Assembly: GCA_037176705.1 (NCBI GenBank)
Contig: CM073886.1
Coordinates: forward strand, 25,963,501 to 26,027,500
From: Molossus alvarezi
Lineage: Eukaryota; Chordata; Mammalia; Chiroptera; Molossidae
Direction: 5' to 3'
Length of the DNA stretch: 64,000 bases
Shown: positions 10,690 to 23,000 of the stretch, one piece after another
Layout of the letters: every line of letters starts with the position of its first letter
Position numbering within the stretch: the stretch's first letter is position 1
Translations under genes and position numbers: made by a program
The notes under the pieces: generated by a model
The model's database searches: none
What the model saw: the letters and a program-made list of their open reading frames with translations, nothing else
Told to the model about the DNA's origin: nothing

Positions 10690-11080
10690 CCCCTTCTTCC
10701 AGGGCGTACTTGAGGCCGTTCTAGGCCCGCACCTCGCTGGGCGGAGAAAGTCCTCCAAGTAGAAGAAGAGGCCTGAGGCCGGGAGAGGAGGAGAAAGCTT
10801 CGGCGGCGCTCTAGCCCGAAGCTCACTACGCTCTCCCACGTGGCGTTCTCGATTGGCTGAGGGCCGCTTCCGGAACAAAGGCGGTACTAGAAGGAGGACG
10901 ACTTCCGGCGCGAGACGCAGTCGTCGCATTTGTCCGCCCCAATGGCGGCCCCAGTGCTTCACACGCGGTTGGTTGGAGAAGTGGCCGCTTCGGCCTCTGC
11001 GGGCAAGACACTGGGCGCATCCAGGACTGGGTAAGAGTCGTGACCGCTTCCTTCAGCGCGTCTGGGACAAAAGTCCAGGA
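10690..11080. promoter_or_regulatory. RRN3 CpG-island promoter
   Basis: CpG-rich block around RRN3 exon 1 with no TATA box. It contains an inverted CCAAT box (GATTGGCTGA, 10851-10860) and two ETS-type sites (CTTCCGGA, 10867-10874; CTTCCGG, 10902-10908). A YY1-like AATGGCGGCC overlaps the start codon (10941-10950). This set is typical of housekeeping promoters. The transcription start probably lies between about 10870 and 10930, but the exact base cannot be read from sequence. Confidence 0.8.
10942..11030 (+). CDS. RRN3: RRN3 exon 1 (residues 1-30)
   Basis: MAAPVLHTRLVGEVAASASA then GKTLGASRTG. Donor GG|GTAAGAG. The start codon sits in a YY1-like motif. The last codon (G30) is split across the junction. 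Confidence 0.95.
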
Positions 11081-14000
11081 CCGGTATTAGGGAAGCAGAT
11101 CTGAAAGGGCCTGAGACGGAGCTAATAGAGTGGGTGGGAGAAGAGGGTACAGGGTCATCTCATGTATCAAGAGTAAGCCAGTGCTCTTTAAGTGAATACT
11201 GAGGGTGCGAGAGAGGTCGGAAAAATGAATCTATTCTCTGTTCCAGAGTCCCCTTTTCTCCCCACTGCCATAGCATCCCAGGCCTGGATACTGCCTTGTG
11301 CTCCTTGACGCCTCCCTCCCGCTTCTTCGTCTAGATTTGGAGTTTCCTTGGCTGTTTGGATTGTCTGCATTGCTGTCATTGTTGGCAAATTGAATCCTAT
11401 TTTTTTTGTTTGAGATTTGCTTGGACACAACGTTTAACAATCTATAGCTTGTTCAATTTTTAAAGTCCTTTACCCCCTAAAGTACTTTGGAGTTTAACTT
11501 TGAGAGTCATTATTAAGATGCTGTTTTTTTCACTGATCTGTTGTTTAAAAGAAAGCAAACTTTGTAAAACACTTGGGATAATATTATTTATCACGACATT
11601 TATTTAGTTCCTACGTACTGTATTAGACACTGGGGACAGTAGAAAGAGACCAAGTCATTGCGCCCAACAGAGCTTACAGTTTTGGAAGGAAAGGACAATA
11701 AATAGATGAACAGGATGATTTCAGATCAAGGTGATGTAAGCAGGGAGGAGGAAGATGGGTATTTCAGATTTCTGATGGGGAGGGCCTCTCTGATATTTGA
11801 GCTTCAATTTGAATGAAGACAGGAATCCAGCCATATGTAGATGTGGGGAGTGAATGTTTCACATAGAGCAGCGATTTTAAACCAGTGTGCTGCAAGAATT
11901 TAAAAAATATGTAATACTTGATTATTTAGTATGAGGCACTGACCTCTTTTCCCTTATGTTGTCAAATAAAAAAATGACAACAACCAACACAATAGCCATT
12001 TGATGTGAATGAATCGAAAGGATGCCTATTTTTTTGTCAGATCAGCAAAAAGTATATCTTCTAGTGTGTCGAAGAATTTTATAAATTAGTTCTGTGTGCA
12101 ATGAGATGGAAAAGGTTGAAAATTGCTGAGATAAGAGGGAACAGCAAGTGAAATGGGAACCAGCTCGACAACGTTGAAGAATGGAAAGGACATTTGGCTG
12201 AAGTATAGTAAGTAGTCGGAAATGAGGTCAGTGGTAGGCAGGGGCCAGATGAAAGAGGAGGACCTTGAAGACCACAGTATGGAGTTTGGCTTTGTATTCA
12301 AGTGAAGCAGGAAACCTTTGGAGAGTTTAAGCAGGAGAGTAGAGTAGCATGATCTGTTTTAAGTTTTTGAAATATTAGATCTCGGAGTGAAGAATGGATT
12401 GTTGGGGGATAACAGTGGAAGCAGGGAGGCCAGTGAAGAGGCTTTAGCAGTTGTCTCACTGAATGATGGTTCGATAAATGTTGACTTACAATTTTTATCA
12501 TTGTCTCTCATACACTTAATAGCTTGCTAATCTTGGTTGTACAGGATTTCAGATGTGCTTGAATTAGAGAATGATTTCTTCAATTCTCCTCCAAGAAAAA
12601 CTGTTCGATTTGGTGGAACGGTGACAGAAGTCTTGTTGAAGTACAAAAAGGTAACAGATAACACATGAAGTTTGATATTCCCCACCCGCAGCCTTATTAA
12701 AATATAATTGACATTGGGGTTTTTTGTTGTTGTTAGAATACAATTATAGCAATTACACTGAAGACCAGTTAATATAATAAGAAGAATTTTAGATACCCAT
12801 CTTGAAATCAAATATCTAATAATAGCATAATCTGTCAGCCCAAAATTAGAGTAATAACCTCTTGCTGAGGTTTCATCTCTTCATCTGTTTTATCTACATG
12901 GTATGTTTTAAAAACTTCAGCAAGTTCTAGAGTGTAAAAACCATAGAACACAGCATTTTATTTCTTAAGGAATTACCAAAGCATTACTTTGGGACAATAA
13001 ACCAGCTCTGTTAATAGTGATTTTTTTTTTTTTTGGTAAGATTTTTAGAGAAAGAAGAAGGGATGGGGGAGAGAGAGTAACATTGATGTGAAAGGTAAAC
13101 ACAGATGTGCTGCCTCCTGCACACCCCCTACCAGGGATCGAGCCTACAATCCGAGCATGTGCCCTGACCAGGAATTGAACCAGCAACCTTTCGGTGCATG
13201 GTATGATGCCCAACTAAGTGAGCCACACTAGCTGGACTGTTTTTGTGTTAGTTTAAAAGTGATTCCATTAAGTCTCAGCAATGGAGAAAAAATATGAATG
13301 ACTTTTGTTTTCTTTAAATTGAGGTATAATGGACATACAATGACTGTTTTATATGTAATATGCATTTATATTCATATATGGAATGGATAGTATCAACTGC
13401 CATATTCAAATGTCAGTACACCAGTATACCTATTTAAATGGCATTTTAATTGTCACTTTTTTCCCCCCAAGTGCTGTAGCTCCACTAATATGAGTTTTTA
13501 AATGTTTGTAGTCATGATTTTATAATCCACAACTGATAAGTGGCAGTTACAATGTTCCTTTTGTAATTTTGTCAGATATTAAGATATAGTTAAAAGTCCT
13601 GCTATTGATCTTCAACAGAAAACCAAAGCAAGTATGATTTCATTTTCCCCTCCATCCTGTTAAGGGTGAAACGAGTGACTATGAGTTGTTGAAGACCCAG
13701 CTGGCAGATCCAGACATAAAGGTAATTAATTTTGTGTTTGATTATTGGCAAATTGTTTCCATTTTGGACAGATGTTAGTTTGCACTTCTGTTTGATCCTG
13801 TTTCATCCTTTAAAAACTTCTCTCTCTGATCCCATCTTATTTTAACACAGTGATTCTCAACCAGGGACAGTTTCACCCCCTTCTTTTAATTGGTGATAAT
13901 CTGGAGACATTTTTGGTTATCATAACAGGAGGAAGGTGGTAAGGCGCCACTGGCCTCTAATGAGTGGATGACAGGATGCCACTAAACATTCTAACAATTC

Positions 14001-17000
14001 ACAGGGCAGCCCTCCACAACAAAGAATTATCCAGCCCAACATGTCAGTAGTCCCAAGGTTGAGAAACCCTACTTTAATCTTTCCTTTCTAATGTCTCTTT
14101 TTCCTCTGTGCTGTAGACAATTCTCATATCTCTCCAATGCAAAATCAAAATAAACAAGAAAACAAAAGATGACTTGTCTTTCAAGCTACTACTTTTTCAG
14201 TGTTTCAGAATTCAAGATATAGTATATACCTGTCATGTAGTAACAACTCAGTACATTTTGTTTCTCTTTTCTTCTTTTTATTGCCTAATTTTGGAAGAAT
14301 AGTCTTTTATCATGGCAGTGGTAGTCAGATTGCCTGGGATAAAATTCTAACTCCACTGTTATCCAGTGTGTGATCTTGGGCAAGTTGTTTAATCTTTTTT
14401 TTTTTTTTTTTTATCCTCACCTGAGGACATTTTTCCATTTTTTGTACAGATAGAGTGGGAGGGAGAGAGAGGAAGAGACAGAGAGAGAGAAACATCGATG
14501 TGAAAGGGACACATCGAGTGGCTGCCACCGCACGACCAACCAGGGCCGGGGACAAACTGCAACCGAAGTACGTGCCCTTAGCGGGAACCGAACCCGGGCC
14601 TCTCTGGACCACAGGCCGACACTCTAACCGCTGAGCCAAACCGGCCAGGGCCAAGTTGTTTAATCTTTCTGCCTTTGCTTCCTGTATGTAAAACCAGAAA
14701 AACAATAGAGGGTTCATAAATAGAGAGGTTTTGAGAGGATCCAGTGAGTTGATATATATATGAGAAGCACTTAGAGCAGGCCCTCATTCAAAGTAAGGGC
14801 TTTGTAATTATTAGCTGTTGTTCCTGCTGATGGTCTGCACTTTCTCATTTCTCATTCATGATTAAGTCAGCTGCTCTAATTACTGTAAAAAGATAACCAG
14901 TGACTTCTTACATGCTGATTTAACTGCCCCTCCCTCAAGCCTCATACTAATTCTCTGTATTAGTTGCCACTTGATCACCCACTTCTTGAAACATTTTCTT
15001 TAGTTTCTGTTTTCTTACAGATTATCTCTAATCATTCTTTTGACAAGTTCTTTGTAAATTTGGTGTTGACTGGTTTTCTAAACTTGACACTTTTCTCACT
15101 CTACAGATTCTTCCTGTGTTGATCTCCTTATACCTTCGTGACTTTGAAATGTACCTGTATCCCGATAACTACCAAATTTATATCTATAGCTCAGATTGCT
15201 CTTGTGAATTCTAGACGTATTTTTATTTATTTATTTATTTATCCTCACCCAAGGACATTTTTCCATTTTTTTGTTCAGATAAAGTGGGAGGGAGGGAGGG
15301 AGGGGGGGAGAGAGAGAGAGAGAGAGAGAGAGACATCAATGTGAAAGGGGCACATCGAGTGACTGCCACCTGCACGACCCAACCAGGGCCGGGGACAAAC
15401 TGTAACCTAGGTACATGTCCTTAGCAGGAACTCAACTTGAGTCTCTCAGGACCACAGGCCGACGCTCTAACCACTGAGCAAAACCGGCCAGGGCTCTAGA
15501 CTTATTTCTTAATGCGTACCCACAAGTGTTACAAGTGCCCCGAACTTCTCATTCTCTCTCTTCCAAACCTACCCCTTCTGAAGCCTTCTTTATGTACTTA
15601 ACCTGACTTACTGCTCACCTGGTTCTTGAGCTAGGAACTTTGGAGTCTTTCTGGACTTTCACCCTCATATCCTTAGATTTATACCAAATCCTTTGGGGAG
15701 AAATATCTTTCGAGTCTTATTTTGTGGGTGTTCTCTTGTCTGTGTTCTTTCAATAATCTCTTTATTGATCTCCAGGTTCCTGTTCTCCTCTATCTCACCA
15801 GTCCCCCCTCCCCTAGATTTATCCTCAATAGTACAGCCTAAGTCATCTTCAAAGCACATGCTAAACATGTCACTGCTCTACAGAAAAACTTCATGCCTAT
15901 TGAAGAATAAAGGACAAACTTCTTTGTATGGCCAGTAGCAATTTTTTCTATGTTCAGTCTCACTAGATACTTTATTCCATGAATTTACCATTTCTTTTCA
16001 TCTTTATACCTTTTGTTTCTGGCTGCAAGAGGTCCTCTATGTCTGGTTACATGGCCTCCTTCCCTTACTAGCTTTTAATTGAAGGCAAGTTACTGCACTT
16101 TTGTGCCTCAATGTCCCCATCTTTAAAATAGGAACCAGTGGTAATGCCTACCTCATGGAGTGGTTGTAAGGATTAAATGAGTTAATATTTGTTCAAGTCT
16201 AAGAACAGTGCCTGGCACAAAGTATTATATTAGTGTTTACTATTACAGGTGCTCCTCAACTTAGGATGGGGTTCAATCCATTGTAAGTTGAAAATACCCT
16301 AAGTCAAAAATGAACTTAATACACCTAACCTACCGAACACCATAGCTTAGCCTGACCTACCCTAAATATGCTCAGAACACTTACAACAGCCTGCAGTTAG
16401 ACAAAATCATCTTGCTACTATTGCCCAACTTTATGGGACTACTTTGTGCTGCATAGCACTAGCCTCAGAAAAGATCAAAGTTCAAGATTTGAAACTACTG
16501 TTTCTACTGAATCTGTATCTCTCAGCATTGAGAAGTCAAAAAATTGTAAGTCAAATCATCATAAGTAGAGGACCATCTGTGTTATCACTGTAATCTGCAA
16601 AACTCATAGTCTTTGCGATCCAGCTAAAATGTCATCTTCCATAGTGGAACTTTCCCTGGTTCTACCTAAGCACATGGTTGTTCATTCAGTCCATTCCCCA
16701 CACTTCCAGCAGATCTTTTTAATTGCGAATCTGTCTTACAAGGACTTCAGTGATTTATCTGGCCCCACTGTGCTCCCCAGATGTATATGTTGGCTTACTC
16801 ACCAAGTCCTCCAGCCATACTGAACTACTTTTGGTTTTTTGTAAACACGCTTTTCCCTGTGTAAGGAATCTAGCCCCTAGAGAACATGAACTCTGTTTAA
16901 AGACAGCAGAAGCATCACTTCCTGTTTAAAGCTTTCCCTGAGCCTTGCTTTCTTCCACAGGTACAAAGGACCATTTTCTTTGTGTTCCACTGTATTTTAT

Positions 17001-20000
17001 ATCAGCATTTCTCATCCTTGGTATCTTGACGTACAGATAATTGCATCAGTTGTGTCTTTGTTAGTTCAGAGAGGTGTTGCAAGTAATTTGCCTCTGATAA
17101 TAGTTTAGTACTAAAGCATTGAAGTCTGAGTAATTTATTTTTAAAAAATGGAGATGTTTAAGTGTTATCTTTATAATTTTGTTGCACTTTTTTTTTAGAT
17201 CCTCACCCGAGGATATTTTTCTGTTTATCCTCAGATAGAGAGGGAGGGGGAGAGAGAGAGAAACATTGATGTGAGAGAGACACATTGATGTGAGAGAGAC
17301 ACATTGATTGGTTGCCTCCCGCACGACCCTGGCTGGGGACCAAACTGCAACCGAGGTACATGCCCTGGACCGGAATTGAACCCGTGACTCTTTGATCTGA
17401 GGGCCGACACTCTAACTGCTGAGCCAAACCGGCCAGGGCTGCACTTTTCTTTTTGACGGGAAAGAGATAGGATAGAACTAACTCATTTTATTTGCAAGTA
17501 ACTTAGCTTGTCTTCTTTGCCTCAGGTGATGGTGAGCCACCATTAATGTTACCCCTCATGGTTGTGGACATTATAAAATAACCGTATTGCAAATGAGTTT
17601 TCATTTACTTTATTTTACTGTCAGCTTTCTTGGAGTTTCATCAGAAAATAATCTCATTGAAGTTTGTCACATAGCACTTAGAAAGCACTCTGGTTGAATG
17701 AAGGTGGGGAAAAGATGGGGCAAGGTGTTTGAGAGAATGGATGGAGCTTAGGCTTTGACCCAGACAGACAGGTTGGAACCTGGTTCTTTATTGGCTTCTT
17801 GGTTGGGCAAGTTGCTTATTAATCTCTCTTTTCCTCAGCTGTAAATCTTTTTATAGTGTTGGTAGGAGTAAGAAAAGATATATATGTATGTGATTGAGCA
17901 CCATGCCAGGCACCTAGTGTGTTCTCACTAAATGACACTTATAAATAGTTTATAACTGTAGGTACAACACTGTGCTGCTTTTGTTTATTTAGAGCTCTTT
18001 CCCTACTGAGGCTTAAATCACATTAACTATTTTCTTTAAAAAATGGGGGCTTTTTAAATATTTTTCTTATGCATGTTGTATATATCTATGAATACAAACA
18101 TTTTACATAACTTGATACTGTATTTTATTCATGGCTCCTTTCTTTTCTTTCTAAATCCTCACCCAAGGATATTTTTCCCGTTGATTTTTAGAGAGAGTAG
18201 AAGGAAAGGAGGTTGGGGGGGAGACAGAGAGAGAGAGAGAATGTGAGAGAGACACATAGCTTGATTGGCTCTGAATGTGCTCTGATGGGGTCCAGGGATC
18301 GAGCCTGCAACCCAGGCATGTGCCCTGGACTGGGAACCAAACCCACGACCCTTTGGTGCCAAGGCAGTTGCTCTAACTACTGAACCACGTCAGCCAAGGC
18401 TCTTTCTCTAAAATATTTCCATGGGTTAAATTTTAATTTCTAGACTTGTCAGGGATCTATTTTTTCATTTAGCAATTTTTTTCTATGTCACTAAAAGTTG
18501 TGAACAGTAATTTTATTACCTGAAAAATATTTCATGGAGTAGTGGGATCATCGTTTATATATATAATACATCTTAATACATTTAAACCCAATGGCAGGTT
18601 GGGTTGAGAAAATTTATATTTATTGATGGCTCTGGTTAATCAGCTTAGACTGAATGTTACCAACATACTTGTGTGTTAGCATGACTACAAAGGAGATAGA
18701 GGTCCTTGTGGTCTTAGAATATTTGAATCTGTAAGTCCTAGTTATCAACATTTGAGGGGTTTTCACTTTTTTAGGGCAAACAAAAGTAATGAGAAGGAAG
18801 TATTGCATTTAATTCCTTTTCCCATATATAAGATTTATTGCCTTACTTTTTTCCTAAAATGGGAAAATTTATTGTTACATCTTTTTCTAGTTTGATAACT
18901 AAGAAATTTTTATTTCAATTTTGACTTAAGTCCAAGTTTGTGACTTCTTTTCCTAATTTAAATATTATTGATAGGTGATTGATGCAAGATAGATATCATC
19001 TTTGTTATTTTAGAGGATTTATGATTTTGAGAGTACTTTTCTTTGTTTAACTTAAGGATGACCAGATCATTAACTGGCTGTTAGAATTCCGTTCCTCTAT
19101 CATGTACTTGACCAGAGACTTTGAGCAGCTTATCAATATTCTCTTGGTAAGTTCACCATTTATTTCACCAACTAGTATGTGATTCAGTGCTTTGAAGTAG
19201 TATTTATTGTACCAGTAAAATGGGTTTTTGTTTGTTTTTTTTGGTGTTTCTCTTCTTCCTGCTTCTAGAGATTGCAGTGGTTAAATAGAAGTCAGACAGT
19301 GGTGGAGGAGTATTTGGCTTTCCTTGGTAATCTTGTATCAGCACAGACTGTCTTCCTTAGACCATGTCTCAGCATGATTGCTTCTCATTTTGTACCTCGT
19401 AAGTGGTTCCTCTGCTTACTTTGATTTTTCACTTATTAAATATCTCTATTAAAATACTACCTTCCCAAGTACACTTTGTAGATTAGCCCACCGTTTCAGA
19501 TTCCAGGAGACATGTTTGCAGCAGTTCTGGTACATGTCTGTTGCCTATAATGACCTCTGTGGAAGTGTTTAGATTTGTTTGTTGCTGTGATTATTATGGG
19601 TTGTAATTTGCTTTAGTGAACTTCTGGTGAAGTGTTAGAACTCAGACATTTGTAGCTATTTAAAAACTATAAAGTTCCTTGATGTTTTTTTCTCCAGATT
19701 GTAACTTTAATCATTATATTAGTTTAGACAATAGAAAATTTTTTTGTGTATGTCATTGACAGAAGAATAACACCTTTTGTTTTTCCTTCAAAAGCCCGAG
19801 TAGTCATTAAGGAAGGTGACGTAGATGTTTCAGATTCTGATGATGAAGATGATAGTAAGTATAAAGAGGATTAAAGCAAAAAAAAAAAAAAAATGCCTGC
19901 TGTGTCTTAGAGAATGTATGTTGAATGATAAAGTTTAATGGCAACCTTTTTTATTTTTTGTTAATCCTCGCCAGAGGATATTTTTCCCATTGAAGTTAAT

Positions 20001-23000
20001 TTTTAGAGAGTGGAGGGGAGGGAGGATGGGAAAGAGAGAAAAACATCCATGTGAGAGAGACACATTGGTTGCTTCCCACAGAAGCCCTGATTGGGGTCAG
20101 TGATCAGACATGCACCCAGATGTGTGCCCTTGATGGGGAATCAGTCAATTGCCCTGAAAGCATTAGTTATATAATTAGTCTACTTAGACTTCACTGATAG
20201 TTGGCTATGGAGAAAAATCTTGAAATTATTGTTTCGCTGATAAATGATTCAGTTTTGGGTACAGGTGCTTTTAGCTTCAAGTATATAATTTTTCAATTTA
20301 CTTTGATCATATTCTCATTTTTTTGTCTTGTAGATCTTCCTGCAACTTTTGACACATGTCACAGGGCCTTGCAAATAATAGCAAGATATGTCCCATCGTG
20401 AGTATACTTTTACTTATTTTGAATCACAGTATTTAAGTCTCAAGAAAATTGCAATCAATTAGTAGAAAACTACAAGTTGTTTATAGAAGTAAAACTCGGG
20501 TTGTGTGCCGCATGTTTTTTGTTGTTATAACATCACATTTTACCAAAAAAGGGAATTTTAATTCTTTATTTGTTGTCTTTATTTTTTAAAGCTTGCATGT
20601 AAATTCTCCTACAAGTTATATATAGTGGCTAGAATTTTGCTTTTATCTTCAGCAGATATGATATCCAAAAACTTTCACTGAGAGACCTCTGAGTCATGCC
20701 ATTTGAATAAAAATTGCAGTTCTAAAAAAGATTTTAAGGTTTGTGGGTTCCTTTTGGAGGAATGGACTTAAAGTTCCCTCTGTAAGTTTATTTGCTAAAG
20801 TTTTAAAAGGTCCAAGTTGAGCCCGGCTGGCGTGGCTCAGTCATTATGTGTCGACCCACGCACCAAGAGGTCGCCAGTTTGATTCCTGGTGGGGGCACAT
20901 GCTCAGGTTGTGGGCCTGATCCCCAGTGGGGGGCATGCGGGGGGCAGCCAATTGATATCTCTGTCTTTCTCCCATTCCCTTCCTCTCTCTCTCAAATCAA
21001 TAATGAAAAATTACTTAAACAAAAAAGAAAAAGAAGAAAGTCCAAGTTGATTTTTTTTCTCCCTTTTAAAAAATTTATGTGCGTAGTAGGAAATGTTTAG
21101 ATTTTAGTTTTTGTTTAATTTATATTTTTAAATCCTCACCTGAGCCCTGGCTGGTTTTGCTCAGTGGTTAGAGCATTGGCCCTCGGTCCAGAGAGTCATA
21201 GGTTTGATTTCGGGCAAGGGCATGTACCATGACTGCAGTTAGGTCCCCAACCAGATGCGGGAGACAACCAATCAATGTGTCTCTCTCACATCGATGTTTC
21301 TCTTTCTCTGCTCCCCCCACCCCATCTGAAGAATAAATGGAAAAATATCTTCGGGTGAAGATTTTTAAAAAATAATAAAAAAAAAATAAAAAAATAATAA
21401 TAAATCTTCACCTGAGAATACTTTTTCATTTATCTTCAGATAGAGTGGGAGGGAGGGGGAGAGAGAGAGGAAGAAAGAAATATCGGCATGAGAGAGACAT
21501 ATCCATCAGATGGTTGCTTCTAGCCGCTGAGCCAAACCATCCAGGGTGGAAATGTTTAGATTTTAAACTGATATTCTTTTGCTTTTGTAGGAAAAAGAAT
21601 TCCCCTTTAATTTGCTATTGATATCAAAGTTAATAGAAGCTTATTTTCCCTTAAGTTACAGAATTTCTCTGAATCTATTCATTAATTTTAAGTTCTGATT
21701 ACTTGAGGTAGGAGTTACCATTTGCCTCCTTTGTCCATATTTGCTCTTAGAATGGAAATGCTCCCTTCCAAGACAGTCCAGTTAACATGGATTGGTTGAT
21801 ATATATGTTTTTTGTGTTTTTTTTAATTAGGACACCGTGGTTTCTTATGCCAATATTGGTAGAAAAATTTCCATTTGTTCGGAAGTCAGAGAGAACATTG
21901 GTAAGAAATCTTTACATGGGGAAAATAATGGAAAAATTGTTTTTTGTGATTTACTTTTAGATGCTGTTAGGTCTAAGAGTTTGACTCAGACTGAGGACCC
22001 TGGTCCCACCTTCTTTGATTTCTATGTGCAAGTTAGAGGCAGAGGCCATTTCAAATATATCTGAATAGACTTAATGATTAGACAGATAAAACTTACTAGA
22101 ATGTAATTATAAATATGTCTTATTTGAACAGAGCCTTCTGTAGATGACTTCTGTTTAAGGTTTACCTCTTTTTTCCAAGTTTTAGATAATCTGTGTTGTT
22201 TTCAATAAATAATAGTGGTTCCCTTCTAAGCATAGATTACTTTTTCCTAAATAAATTATAAGCATTAAATAGTTGATAAATTTTGCTAATGTTTTAGTAG
22301 TCTGTTTCCAGTGGAATATTATAAACCCTGTATCTCTTATGAATGCAGATGCAAAAGTCCTCAATAAAATACTAGAAAAGTGAATCTAGCAACAGATAAA
22401 AGGATTTATGCACCATAACCAAGTGAAATATATCCTAGGAATACAAAATTGATTTAAAACCCCAAAGTCAGTTACTATAACCTACCGTGTTAATAGAATA
22501 AATGACAAAAACCACGTGATAATCCCAGTAAATGTGGCAAAAGCATTTGACAAACAGCAAAACCCTTTTGTGACAAAAGGAGGATATCTTTGTAAAATTC
22601 ACAGCTAACATCCTACCCAATAGTGAAAGACTAGAAGCTTTCCCCTAAGATAAGGAACAAACAAGGATGTCCACTTCTCCACATTTGCTAGGTATTTTAC
22701 TAGAGGTTATAGCCAGAACAGTTACGCAAGAGAAGGAAAAGGCATTCACGGGAAAGGAAGAAATAAAACTATATTTGCAGATGACATAATCTCTCATGTA
22801 GAAAAATACTAAGGAATTCACAAAAACACTATTAATGAGCCAATTAATGAGTTCAGCATGGTCACAGGATATAAGATTAATATACAAACCCCAGTTGTAC
22901 AAGACAATTTAATGGGAAAAACAATAGTCTTTTCAACAAGTGGTTCTGGGTTAAGTAAGTATCTACATGTAAAGATGAAGCAGGACCTCTCCTTAGACCA

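Noticed and set aside
11031..11585. A further exon downstream of RRN3 exon 1
   Set aside because: Exon 1 and exon 2 complete a split glycine codon exactly, and no additional RRN3 residues are missing.
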